A stretch of 64,000 bases of DNA from JBGASG01 sp046328035 (GTDB lineage Bacteria > Cyanobacteriota > Vampirovibrionia > Obscuribacterales > Obscuribacteraceae). Positions 43,752 through 52,489 of this stretch are shown piece after piece. The notes beneath the pieces were generated by a model, which had not been told where the DNA came from, made no database searches, and worked only from the letters and a program-made list of their open reading frames with translations. The stretch's first letter is position 1. Each line of letters begins with the position of its first letter. Where the stretch lies: positions 1 through 64,000 of the forward strand of contig JAXLXI010000025.1 in the NCBI GenBank assembly GCA_046328035.1, written 5' to 3'. The translations under genes and the position numbers were made by a program.

Positions 43752-44849
43752 ATGTCCGAGAACCTGCCACGCGACGAAATGACAACGCGAGACCGAGTCG
43801 ATTACTCAAAGCCGGGTGTGATCGCGGGCGGGCTGATTGTCTTCGTGATCATTCTCTGCTGTGTTCCGGTTTTCTGGCTTTTCCTGCCCTTTGTTCTGAT
43901 CGGTCTGGTCGTGCTTTTTCTGATGGGCAAGACAAATCTTGGCAAGGCGCGCGATCTGGGAAGAAAGCACATGCACGGTGCGAGGTCGGAACTTGAGGTT
44001 GATTTCAGTCCCGGGCTAGCATCGAGTCTGGTGATGAATGACTGGGGATTGTTTTTTGCCACGAGCGGCAAGAAACCTGTGGCGATCCCGTGGTCCGATG
44101 TCACCGTCGTCGAAGAACGCGAACTGGCGATTCTGAATATCCAGAGCAGAAGAGAGCCTCCGTTCGAGGTCGATTTGTCTCAAGATCGGTACTATCTCGC
44201 TGCTCGCTCGCTCGGTTCAAAGATTCCAGACAAATTGAAACTGCTTGTCGATCCACAGTCTGGACGAAGCGAGTTATTGCAACGAATGGAAGACACGCGG
44301 TTCGAATTCGGTGGTAGATCCACGCGCTTTGTAATGGACAGCGAAGGCGTCGAATATTCTAAGGGCGGGCGCATGTCGTGGAACTCCATAACCAGGGTTC
44401 AGGAAAACGAGTACGAAATAGAAGATTCTGCTCCAATCCGCGAATTGGTTTTCACTGCCGGCAGCCAGTCGTTCAAGCTCGAAGAAAAGGACCTGACGGA
44501 TAATCGAACAGTCTTCAACACCGGTTATGACTTGATCAAGGCGATTCTCGATGATCGCATCCCGACTAAAGTTTCGTTCTCCTATCCGCCTGGCAGCGCG
44601 CGCGAGCGAGCCAAACAAGAATTTAACCGCGAAAACGAGATTACTTCGAAAAGCATCTCGATGGCCATCAAGTCGGGAAAGTTCGCCTATCTCGAACCGC
44701 GATTCAAACACATGGAGTGGCTGGTGGATACGTTCTCGCTTGAACCGATCTGCGACACGCGTACATTTTTTCAGGACTATGCCGAGATGCTCTCGCGCAC
44801 CAATCGCGCGGACGAAAGCAAGCGACTTCTGCAGCGTGCGGGCCGTTGA
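43752..44849 (+). CDS. Membrane-anchored hypothetical protein
   Basis: A 365-residue protein with two close transmembrane helices (about residues 24-60, GVIAGGLIVFVIILCCVPVFWLFLPFVLIGLVVLFLMG) and a cytoplasmic part of about 300 residues. The cytoplasmic part has repeated beta-rich segments (WGLFFATSGKKPVAIPWSDVTVVEERELAIL and RFVMDSEGVEYSKGGRMSWNSITRVQENEYEI), which look like two PH-like units of the IPWSDV/MSWNSI type, and a C-terminal helical tail with a single TPR-like unit. The start ATG has GGAAG 7 nt upstream. The family is not recognised. The downstream SMI1-type genes are on the same strand and may belong to the same unit. Confidence 0.6.
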   Translation: MSENLPRDEMTTRDRVDYSKPGVIAGGLIVFVIILCCVPVFWLFLPFVLIGLVVLFLMGKTNLGKARDLGRKHMHGARSELEVDFSPGLASSLVMNDWGLFFATSGKKPVAIPWSDVTVVEERELAILNIQSRREPPFEVDLSQDRYYLAARSLGSKIPDKLKLLVDPQSGRSELLQRMEDTRFEFGGRSTRFVMDSEGVEYSKGGRMSWNSITRVQENEYEIEDSAPIRELVFTAGSQSFKLEEKDLTDNRTVFNTGYDLIKAILDDRIPTKVSFSYPPGSARERAKQEFNRENEITSKSISMAIKSGKFAYLEPRFKHMEWLVDTFSLEPICDTRTFFQDYAEMLSRTNRADESKRLLQRAGR

Positions 44850-44905
44850 ATGGACGAGTCGTGAGTCCACTGGGCGCTGACGATGGTGGCGACCAAAGGA
44901 AGGTG

Positions 44906-45679
44906 ATGACGCCTCACGAAATACGTGAGGCGCTGATCGCCACTGGAGATGGACGCGACGCCGACGAGCTTGTCGGCTGCACTGAACTCGACATAGCTTG
45001 TTTAGAAAACCATTGTGGATTGAAACTTCCGGGCGCCTATAAAGAATTCTTGAGGCAGATGGGCCGTCATAGAGGGTATTTCCTGGGCGACTGGATTGCC
45101 AGTTATCCGAGTCTAGTGGCAGGTCACAACAAGCTAATCGGCAAGTGGAAACGCAATCCTACACGTAAGAGCCTGGCGCGTACCGCATTCGTCTTTGCCA
45201 GCTCGGAGAGTACTGATTGGCTGTATTTTGATACCGCAGATGGTGATGAGGATCCACCAGTTTTTTATTTCTGTAAGGCTGAGAACAAGCAACTCTTCGC
45301 GCACTTTTCCGAGTGGATACACGAAGAGACGAGAGCGCATTTTGATTTGCGCCGGCGTATCAAGGAAGAAAATTGGGAGACCAATCCAGATCAAGACGAG
45401 TACGAGGAGCACTACCGGAACAAGCTGAAATACGCTCCCTTCAAAGATGGAGAAACTGCGCAATTTGCGGTCGATTTGCTGGGTGTTCCTTCCGGACTCG
45501 ACGAGCACTCCAAGGTTGACATTCCGAAGGGAAGCGAGGTGATGATTGAGAGCGTCTTGTGGCTCGGGAGTGAGTACTTGTTTCTTTGCGAAGTCATCGA
45601 TGTGGCGGCACAGAAATTGATCGCGTTGGTTGACCTGAAAGAGCACCAGCTACTCAAGCTGGATCGAGGCGGAGCTTGA
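44906..45679 (+). CDS. SMI1/KNR4 (SUKH) family protein
   Basis: A 257-residue protein with the SUKH-type N-terminal pattern: VGCTELDIACLENHCGLKLPGAYKEFLRQMG, then an AFVFASSESTDWLYFDTADGDEDPPVFYF core and HFSEWIHEE. SUKH proteins in bacteria often act as immunity proteins to polymorphic toxins, but many are of other function. A C-terminal extension of about 100 residues follows the SUKH part. The start was set at the ATG with AAGGAAGG upstream. A second SUKH-like gene follows 93 nt downstream. Confidence 0.75.
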   Translation: MTPHEIREALIATGDGRDADELVGCTELDIACLENHCGLKLPGAYKEFLRQMGRHRGYFLGDWIASYPSLVAGHNKLIGKWKRNPTRKSLARTAFVFASSESTDWLYFDTADGDEDPPVFYFCKAENKQLFAHFSEWIHEETRAHFDLRRRIKEENWETNPDQDEYEEHYRNKLKYAPFKDGETAQFAVDLLGVPSGLDEHSKVDIPKGSEVMIESVLWLGSEYLFLCEVIDVAAQKLIALVDLKEHQLLKLDRGGA

Positions 45680-45772
45680 GGACCCGCAGGTTTAATTTGC
45701 CTCGACCAGGCGTTGATTTTATACTTGTCAAGCCAGGGCGGGCTATCCGGTTGTCTACGAACCGGAGGTTTC

Positions 45773-46504
45773 ATGCCGAGTCAGTTTCTCACCAGCTATG
45801 CAGAAGTATTGAAGGGCATTTACGGCGAGCCAAAGCCGGAGTGGTCTGTTCCTTCGACCGATCTTGCTGCCGCCGAAGCTGAGTTGAATGCCAGGTTGCC
45901 GACGGCGCTTTCTGAGTTGTACCTGCTATGTGGAAACTTCCGGCGCTTGCATAAAGCAATCGACCGCATGCGAGAACCCGTAGCGCGCCAATCGGCAACC
46001 TGGCGTTCAGGCGAGCCGCTTGAGCGTGCCGGAAGTCGTGTGGTGTTCTACGAAGAGGGCGAGGCGTGCGGCTACTATTCGTTCGACGCCGAAGATCCCA
46101 ATCGAGATGATCCACAGGTATTTGTAGCGGAGGACGTAGAGGGCGAGTGGTTTGAGTGGGGCGGTACGCTGACCGAGTTCCTTACGATGCAGTTGCACTG
46201 GCAACTCGGTAACGGCGGCGCGCCGGTAGGTGGACTGGCGGAAATAGATCGAGAGACGATGAAACGTATTCGTACACAGTTTCCTTTAGTGCTACGGCAA
46301 GAAGCAGATCGTCTGTCGCACATAGAAGTGTTTTATCGCGACGGCCAGTCTATCGTCGCGTTCGAAGACGACAGTACTCCTGGTGGCTACTTCATGCACT
46401 GCGCCATGAGTTCGGAAGCAGATTTCGACGAGATGACCGAAAAACTGCAGATACACGAGTGGTGGGACAACTGGTTCCCCGGCGACGGCACGCACGACGA
46501 CTAG
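45773..46504 (+). CDS. SMI1/KNR4 (SUKH) family protein, second copy
   Basis: A 243-residue protein with SUKH-like features: LAAAEAELNARLPTALSELYLLCGNF, the VVFYEEGEACGYYSFDAEDPNRDDPQVFV core, and WFEWGGTLTEFLTMQLHW. It is quite divergent from the neighbour at 44.9-45.7 kb, so it is not a simple recent duplication. The ATG has GGAGG 4 nt upstream. No toxin gene is next to the pair; the only polymorphic-toxin-like gene of the window is the Rhs tip at 60 kb. Immunity or regulatory function is therefore inference. Confidence 0.75.
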   Translation: MPSQFLTSYAEVLKGIYGEPKPEWSVPSTDLAAAEAELNARLPTALSELYLLCGNFRRLHKAIDRMREPVARQSATWRSGEPLERAGSRVVFYEEGEACGYYSFDAEDPNRDDPQVFVAEDVEGEWFEWGGTLTEFLTMQLHWQLGNGGAPVGGLAEIDRETMKRIRTQFPLVLRQEADRLSHIEVFYRDGQSIVAFEDDSTPGGYFMHCAMSSEADFDEMTEKLQIHEWWDNWFPGDGTHDD

Positions 46505-46518
46505 TGGTCCAAGGCGTG

Positions 46519-47247
46519 TTAGTAGTCTGCACCAGACTTGTTCAATTGCTTCTGCGTTTGTGCAAGTTCGTTAGCCTGGCGTTCCAGAGTTGCAGCCTCA
46601 CCGGCGCGTTTCTGTTTCTTCAAGAATGCAGCATAGTGTCGCAAGCACTCAATCTGTTGCCCGTAAGCGTGCGCATTCGGGCGCAGCTTCACCACCTTTT
46701 GATACCACTCTTTGGCTTCTTTGGTGTTGCCCTGGTGTTCCAGGAACTGAGCCAACGCATCGAACGCGGCCGGCGAACTGATCGGCCGCGGCATCCCGGC
46801 TTCGCGCTTCGCCACATCGTCGGCAACCTTGCGAAACGTTTTTTCGGCCAGCTTCACGCGATTGGTGTTTTCATAAACCGTGCCGAGAGCGAGCAATATC
46901 GACTCTTCGCCCATGTCGCCCGAGTCCTTCATGACCTGCGCTTGCCCGAGGTATTTCTCGGCCTCGTTCCACTGCTTCAATTCGACGCAGCAGTAGCCGG
47001 CACCAGCCAGAGCCATCGACGAAGCCTTGCCGTCGACGCCTTTGCGCTCTACTTCTTCGCATTTCAAATATGCCTCTTTCGCTTCCGCGAATTTCTTGTC
47101 ACGGAAGTAATCGGTGGCAAGACGGAAGTAGTTCTGCACTTCCTTAAGGCTCGACGCCGTGTCTGCTGACGCATCGACAAGTACGAACGCCAGTGCGGCG
47201 CCCGCAGAAATCAGCGTGATCAACTTGGAGGTCAGCCAGTGTTTCAT
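46519..47247 (-). CDS. Exported TPR protein, partner of a caspase
   Basis: A 242-residue protein with an N-terminal signal peptide (about residues 1-29, cleavage near DASAD) and several TPR-like repeats (DYFRDKKFAEAKEAYLKCEEVERKG, KQWNEAEKYLGQAQ, KLAEKTFRKVADDV and NTKEAKEWYQKVVKLRPN). A coiled-coil-like C-terminus follows. The start overlaps the stop of the upstream caspase gene by 4 nt (ATGA), so the two are translated together. In the other window caspases the TPR part is fused in the same polypeptide, which suggests this pair is a split version of the same machine. Confidence 0.85.
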   Translation of the reverse strand: MKHWLTSKLITLISAGAALAFVLVDASADTASSLKEVQNYFRLATDYFRDKKFAEAKEAYLKCEEVERKGVDGKASSMALAGAGYCCVELKQWNEAEKYLGQAQVMKDSGDMGEESILLALGTVYENTNRVKLAEKTFRKVADDVAKREAGMPRPISSPAAFDALAQFLEHQGNTKEAKEWYQKVVKLRPNAHAYGQQIECLRHYAAFLKKQKRAGEAATLERQANELAQTQKQLNKSGADY

Positions 47248-48971
47248 CGTCCCTGCATTCTGATCATGCCACTACCGCCGGGGCTGAGCATTTTTAGGGC
47301 TCGACCGGTACTGTCGGACTGAATATATAGATCGCAGCTCCCTGATGTGCGCCCCTTCCAAGCGCAGGTGGCATGCATGCGATCCGGCATGATCATGCCC
47401 ATGCCGACTTCGCCGTCGGTGGCGCTTGTCCAGGTAAACTTGTTGCCCGACTGCGTCACCTGGTAGGTTGAACCGCTCGTGCTCAACCAGACGCCCGACA
47501 CATCGGGAAACCCGCCGGTGTAATTTTGTGTGGTGTTCACCGCATTCGGTGACGTCATGCCACCACCTTCACGGTGCAGTGTCTGTCCGTCGTCGGCAGT
47601 GATCAGTGTGACGACGTTGTTTTCATTGACGGTCAGGGTTGCGTTGTTGCTGCCCACGGAGAGGGGACCGCTCCAGGACGATGCCATAGTGGTGCCGTCT
47701 TCACTGATTGTTGAATTGCCGGTGGTGCCATAGTCGGGCACCTGCCACGGACACTTGCGGCCGTTCTGCGTAAAAATGTACCGCAGGTTGAGAGGCGGTC
47801 CGCCGATCCACACGCCCTCGATGCTCGGAACGCTGCCATACCGATGCGGCGCCACGGTAGTTCCCGAAGTCAGGTTCGCCGCAATCTTCGGTGGTTGCTT
47901 TCCACCCATGAGATTTGGTGGAGGTATCTGTCCTGCTTGCTGCGGCGATTGCGTTTCTGCCGGCACCGGCAGCTCACCTGGTGGCGTTGTCGTTTTTGGA
48001 AGCATGGCAGTCGGACCAAGCCCGACGGTATCCGGATCGATCAATGCTTTGCGCGGCGACGCAGGCTTGGCACCAAGCACCAGATCGGGACCTTTCCACA
48101 ATCCTTTGGCCATGCACGGGGTTTGAATCTGCCCGCGCTCCGCCGCAGTCTGCGCCTGCACGTTGTCCTTCAAGTATGCAAACGCGTCACCCAATTTGGT
48201 GCTTTCGCCCTTGCTTTGCAATGCTTCCATCAACGTGTGAGTGAAGATGCCATTTTGATATTTCTTCGATTCCCACGAGCGTTGCGATTTCTCGCTGGAG
48301 CTCAACACGATGCTGCCGCTGCCGGCGGCAACTTGATTGACGTCGAAGTTGAGCACGCGATTGAGACCTTTGCCGGTGTCGTTGTCGGCGGCGGAGTGGC
48401 ACGCGTCCAAAATCAAAATACTACGGCCGGTGTGCACGCGATCTTTTAGAGAAACTGCGATTTCCATCAACGACAATCCGGTTGCATACAAGTGATCCGG
48501 ATTGGTGTCGTAGGTGACGATGAAGTTCGACCCGCGCACATCCATGTCTGCCGGACTGCCATGACTCGAGATGAAGACCACAACCAGGTCGTCCGGCAGG
48601 GCAACCCTCGGCAACCAGCTGTCGCCGAGCACGTCCATGATGCGCTCTTTGGTGCACTGCTCGTTTGTCATGAGCTTGATGTGGTCAGGTGCGAAGTGAC
48701 ACTTCGTAATCAGAAATTCTTTGAAGTCAGCCGCGTCTTTGGCTGCGAATTTCAAGTTGAGCGACGGCATGGCGAACTTGCTGATGCCAATAATCAATGC
48801 CCACTTGTCGCGAATCGGTGTGCTGTCAGCCGCTGCGTCTGCGGGTCCCGCTGCGTTTGCGCCGGGCGCGAATGCCAGATGTAAAATGCAGAAAATCGCG
48901 AGCAGTCCCGTCAGCAGTCGATGCAGTGCGACAGGGCGCGAAGTCCGTTCTATAATATGAGCGCTGTCCAA
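47244..48971 (-). CDS. Exported caspase (C14) with C-terminal repeat domains
   Basis: A 575-residue protein starting at TTG, with a signal peptide (VALHRLLTGLLAIFCILHLAFAPGANA). The caspase domain (about 54-300) has His137 in FISSHGSP and Cys191 in LDACHSAA. A Pro-rich linker is followed by two copies of a beta-rich domain (about 382-470 and 485-570) built on the pattern GVWIGGPP ... IFTQNG and GVWLSTSG ... QVTQSGNKFTW, with a closing Trp-containing strand. These may be ligand-binding domains. Unlike its paralogues it carries no TPRs, and a separate TPR gene is overlapped by 4 nt downstream. The GVW domain copies differ, so they are old. Confidence 0.88.
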   Translation of the reverse strand: MDSAHIIERTSRPVALHRLLTGLLAIFCILHLAFAPGANAAGPADAAADSTPIRDKWALIIGISKFAMPSLNLKFAAKDAADFKEFLITKCHFAPDHIKLMTNEQCTKERIMDVLGDSWLPRVALPDDLVVVFISSHGSPADMDVRGSNFIVTYDTNPDHLYATGLSLMEIAVSLKDRVHTGRSILILDACHSAADNDTGKGLNRVLNFDVNQVAAGSGSIVLSSSEKSQRSWESKKYQNGIFTHTLMEALQSKGESTKLGDAFAYLKDNVQAQTAAERGQIQTPCMAKGLWKGPDLVLGAKPASPRKALIDPDTVGLGPTAMLPKTTTPPGELPVPAETQSPQQAGQIPPPNLMGGKQPPKIAANLTSGTTVAPHRYGSVPSIEGVWIGGPPLNLRYIFTQNGRKCPWQVPDYGTTGNSTISEDGTTMASSWSGPLSVGSNNATLTVNENNVVTLITADDGQTLHREGGGMTSPNAVNTTQNYTGGFPDVSGVWLSTSGSTYQVTQSGNKFTWTSATDGEVGMGMIMPDRMHATCAWKGRTSGSCDLYIQSDSTGRALKMLSPGGSGMIRMQGR

Positions 48972-49061
48972 TCTTAACTTTAGCCTGGTGAGAAGCCTTT
49001 TCGAGATAGACTATTATCTCATGCCAAGCGGCAGCTTGGGCAAGCCCCGCAACGATTCCGG

Positions 49062-50006
49062 ATGGTTCAAATGGGCGAATATTTCATCACCGTAAATCCA
49101 GCGAAGCGGCAATATCTGTCGCATCACCGCCTGCCATTCAATTCGCGCTTCAACGGCTTGCTCAGCGCCACGCAAGGGCTGACGCTGGGTCTTCTGGTCA
49201 GCGATATCGCGCCGCAGCACCGCGCGCATCAGTTGATTGGTTATTGGGCTGGTGACACGGTGATCGTAACAGGCGACGATCACGGTCGCCCTGATGTCGC
49301 CGGCATCAAAACAACCACCGCTGACGATAGCAAGCGCAATCTATATTGGATGGCGAACGATGAGTTCGAAGACATTACATTCAAAGCAATCGCCATGCTC
49401 TGTGCATTCGATCCCGCCATGGCTGATCGCCTGGCGCTGCTGGTAAATCGACATCAGCACGAAGTCGACGCGCAGACATTGAGCGTCCTCACTGAGTTGG
49501 CTGTCACCACCGACTGCGAGCATTTGCGGTTGGCGCTGCAACGTGCGCTCGTCAAAGGATACGAAGATCAGCGGGCCCAGTGGAATGATGAAACCATTTC
49601 TGAGCTGGAGTTCGTGGTCGTCAATTTGAAACGCCGTCAATACATCGATCCTGCATCCATCAAGTTGCGTGCGCGCAATTTCCGCATTCTGGAAGGCGCT
49701 ACCAGACTGCTGCAAGGTGCATCCGCGTTCGCAGTCGGCTTACTGATCGCCGACACCGTCAGCAGGCAGAAGGGACATGAAGGTTTCTTCCAGGAGTGGC
49801 TCGGTGATCCGGTCATGGTGGCATATCGCGATTCCGCTGCCAATCCATCTGGTATTACCACCACATCTGGTGCGAGCCCCAACCGCAATCTATATCAGAT
49901 GGCTCAGGAAGAATTCGAAGACTTTACCGGTCACGCCATCGTCACCCTGATGCGCCACGATCGCTGGGTTGTCGATCAACCCCGCATCACCGCCCCCACG
50001 ATTTAA
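49062..50006 (+). CDS. Protein with an internally duplicated domain
   Basis: A 314-residue soluble protein made of two copies of one domain of about 130 residues. Copy 1 runs from YFITVNPAKRQYLSHH to NLYWMANDEFEDITFKAIAML; copy 2 from FVVVNLKRRQYIDPAS to NLYQMAQEEFEDFTGHAIVTL. Both hold a central hydrophobic helix (LTLGLLVSDI and AVGLLIADTV) and a GDTVIV or GDPVMVAY strand. Related single-domain proteins exist in other bacteria as uncharacterised families. No function is known. It is divergent from the caspase gene; a TATAAT box at about 48954-48959 could be its promoter. Confidence 0.65.
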   Translation: MVQMGEYFITVNPAKRQYLSHHRLPFNSRFNGLLSATQGLTLGLLVSDIAPQHRAHQLIGYWAGDTVIVTGDDHGRPDVAGIKTTTADDSKRNLYWMANDEFEDITFKAIAMLCAFDPAMADRLALLVNRHQHEVDAQTLSVLTELAVTTDCEHLRLALQRALVKGYEDQRAQWNDETISELEFVVVNLKRRQYIDPASIKLRARNFRILEGATRLLQGASAFAVGLLIADTVSRQKGHEGFFQEWLGDPVMVAYRDSAANPSGITTTSGASPNRNLYQMAQEEFEDFTGHAIVTLMRHDRWVVDQPRITAPTI

Positions 50007-50086
50007 TCCGGCCTTTTTGCGGGTATAAGGAATTAAATGGAACCTGCTCTCGAAGGAGCCGGATTCCTGGAGTCCCGGAGGCAGGC

Positions 50087-51142
50087 ATGAACTGGAACTG
50101 GTTTTGGAAAAGCGAACCGGAGGAGAAGAAGGCAGACCCTGCGCCTCCGGAGAAGAAGCTGGGCGGACCCTTCGATGAGGGTAACGTCCATAAACCGCTC
50201 GATGCCTTCGTTCAGCAGGTGCACACTCCCGGCACTCCTGGCGCAGATTGCAATACCGTGCGCCGAAGCGGAAAAGACGCCTCCCAACTCTCCGTGGTCG
50301 AATTCGACTCCTGTTATTACGGGCAAGTTGATGGCAGCGGTCGTTCCCGGGAGCTGAAAACCCCCGTCATGCGGGCAGATACCGATGGAGATTCCACACT
50401 CCAACCCAGACCCAAGCTGGAAAGATTGACTACAGAAGGCGTCACGATGGACAGCCGCCGACTCGATGTCTTTGTGCACGCATTGCCTGCCGTGCGTCCA
50501 GTTTCTTTTTCAAATGGAACGATTAAGAGTTCGGGCACTGCCGCGATGATCTCGCAAGATGGCATCATGGTCACGAATCACCATGTCGTCGAGGGTTCCA
50601 ACGGTGTTCTCGATGTGAGATTGCTGAGACCGGATGGAACCGAGGAAGTACGCCACGCGCGAGTCGTGAAGGTAAATGAGAAACAAGACCTGGCTCTTCT
50701 CCAGCTCGACCACACCAGCGGCGAGACTTTTGCGGCTCTGCCGCTCAGCAAGTCAACCAGCTGGCGAGAGCGCGAGCCTCTCGTTGAGATGGGCAATGCC
50801 AACGGCGAAGGCAAGATCAGCATGGCAAAGACTCGATATGGACGGATGCTGACTCAGAAAGACGTTCCGTTCGATCAGCAGCCGCCATACGTCCTGCCGG
50901 ATAGAACCATATACGAACTGGAAGCTACTGTTCCGCACGGCTATTCGGGTGGAGTCGTTCTCAGTGTGCCGGGATCCGAGAAAACCAGCGATGGTATCAC
51001 CAGAGCGGGCACTTCCGCCATCAGAGGGATCACTGTCTACAGCAACCTCGACAACAAGTCTTATGTGATTCCGGCAGCCAGAGTGCAGTTTCTGCTTGAT
51101 GAATACCGCAAGGAACAAGCAGCGAAGCAACCAGCGAAGTAA
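50087..51142 (+). CDS. Trypsin-like serine protease (HtrA-like, no PDZ)
   Basis: A 351-residue protein with a C-terminal trypsin-fold peptidase domain. The catalytic triad is visible: His166 in MVTNHHVVEG, Asp201 in KQDLALLQL and Ser287 in PHGYSGGVV. The first 130 residues are hydrophilic and Pro/Lys-rich, with no PDZ domain and no signal peptide; the protein starts with a Trp-rich hydrophobic patch (MNWNWFW). It is unclear where it acts. GAGGCAGG precedes the ATG. It is convergent with the TetR-DUF6745 operon. Confidence 0.85.
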   Translation: MNWNWFWKSEPEEKKADPAPPEKKLGGPFDEGNVHKPLDAFVQQVHTPGTPGADCNTVRRSGKDASQLSVVEFDSCYYGQVDGSGRSRELKTPVMRADTDGDSTLQPRPKLERLTTEGVTMDSRRLDVFVHALPAVRPVSFSNGTIKSSGTAAMISQDGIMVTNHHVVEGSNGVLDVRLLRPDGTEEVRHARVVKVNEKQDLALLQLDHTSGETFAALPLSKSTSWREREPLVEMGNANGEGKISMAKTRYGRMLTQKDVPFDQQPPYVLPDRTIYELEATVPHGYSGGVVLSVPGSEKTSDGITRAGTSAIRGITVYSNLDNKSYVIPAARVQFLLDEYRKEQAAKQPAK

Positions 51143-51148
51143 GTTAGT

Positions 51149-52489
51149 TCAGGTTTCCACCTTCGGGCTGTATTCGTCGACTGATAGTTGGAAGGTCCAG
51201 GCAACGGCTTCGTGCGCCGAGGAAATCTCCGGCGGCACGCAAAGGACATAAACCTTGCGGTCTCCATGGATGGTCGTGGTGGCATCCTCGACACGGACAA
51301 AGTTTCCTACGTCGGACCGTTCGTAGAGCACACCGGACGCGTCTTCGCAGACCTTCACGGTGCAGGTCTCATCAAAGTGTTCCTGCGACTCGAACTGGCG
51401 CAAGCACAAATCATTCACCGCTTGCACTTTTCGCGCTTCGCTGGGTTCGGTCATTGGGCATGCCGATTTTTCGATCAGGTGCGGGTTGCTCAATCGCCCG
51501 TGCAATGAATAGACGGAATAGCCGTCAAAAAATTTCAACGCCGGTCCATCCGGATTATGTGGGCGCCGCAATTGATCCATGGCTATCGTCATCGGGCGTT
51601 CACTGATGAAGCAGTAGTGTTCGAGAAACAGATAGCACCAGGGTGCATCGGGCGCCCTCGATAACAATTGCACGTTGTTTTCGAGTTGTGTGTCATAGCG
51701 AATGTCCATACTGACTCGCCGCATCACCGCCTGCAACGAGTGCAGAACTGCCGTGCGCAACCGTCCATGCAAAATGCGAGGTTCGGCGGTACGCATCGGC
51801 GGGAAGATATTATTCCTGTCGGCAGTCAACTCCAGTTCCGATTGCCTTTCAAATAACTGGGGAGCGCATGCTATGTAGGCGTCGAGTTGTTCCACCAGTT
51901 GTGCCGACATACAAATCGAGTCGCGCATCAGTCGCTGGTTGAGCGGCCACTGGGTCACCGCCGACGATTTCGCCAACGCCTGCACTCCCGGTCCGATGTT
52001 TCTCTCCATCCGAACTTGCTCATTGATCAAAGGCACGCCTCGAAAACGATTGATCTGAAGCTTGCCTAATACGTCTACGTCAATCGGAAAGCCGATCTGC
52101 ATAATGTACTGTTCATCGAAATCACACAATATCTCATCGAGCTTTTGCACCACTTCGTCGGTGCAGTGCGAGGTCAGATGCAACCAGCACGAACGCCAGG
52201 GTTCTTGCGAGAAAGACAACGTCAGCTGCGCGGCAATCTCCTCACGCGCTGCACGCGCAGGGTTATGCCGCAATTTGTGGGCGACCAGCCGCTGCCACAA
52301 ATCCAGCATCGCCGGCAGTACCATAACTTGGCGCGGACTGGCGCACCAGATAATCTGCGGAGCCGGTAAGCCGAGCCCGGCATACGCATCGTTGATGACG
52401 CGCTGCGTGGACAGTCGGCTAATCGGTCTGTCCGCGCGATAAGGCGCGATGCGGGTCTCGCCGTCAGCGTTTACTAAACCAGGAGCCAC
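51149..52489 (-). CDS. DUF6745-like protein
   Basis: A 446-residue soluble protein. It starts with QRVINDAYAGLGLPAPQIIWCASPRQ, followed by a long helical region (LDLWQRLVAHKLRHNPA), and its C-terminal part has GPALKFFDGYSVYSLHGR, which resembles the DUF6745 beta-hairpin pattern. The function of that family is unknown. It overlaps the upstream TetR gene by 16 nt and is therefore under TetR control. Cys residues are numerous, but no metal motif stands out. Confidence 0.6.
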   Translation of the reverse strand: MAPGLVNADGETRIAPYRADRPISRLSTQRVINDAYAGLGLPAPQIIWCASPRQVMVLPAMLDLWQRLVAHKLRHNPARAAREEIAAQLTLSFSQEPWRSCWLHLTSHCTDEVVQKLDEILCDFDEQYIMQIGFPIDVDVLGKLQINRFRGVPLINEQVRMERNIGPGVQALAKSSAVTQWPLNQRLMRDSICMSAQLVEQLDAYIACAPQLFERQSELELTADRNNIFPPMRTAEPRILHGRLRTAVLHSLQAVMRRVSMDIRYDTQLENNVQLLSRAPDAPWCYLFLEHYCFISERPMTIAMDQLRRPHNPDGPALKFFDGYSVYSLHGRLSNPHLIEKSACPMTEPSEARKVQAVNDLCLRQFESQEHFDETCTVKVCEDASGVLYERSDVGNFVRVEDATTTIHGDRKVYVLCVPPEISSAHEAVAWTFQLSVDEYSPKVET

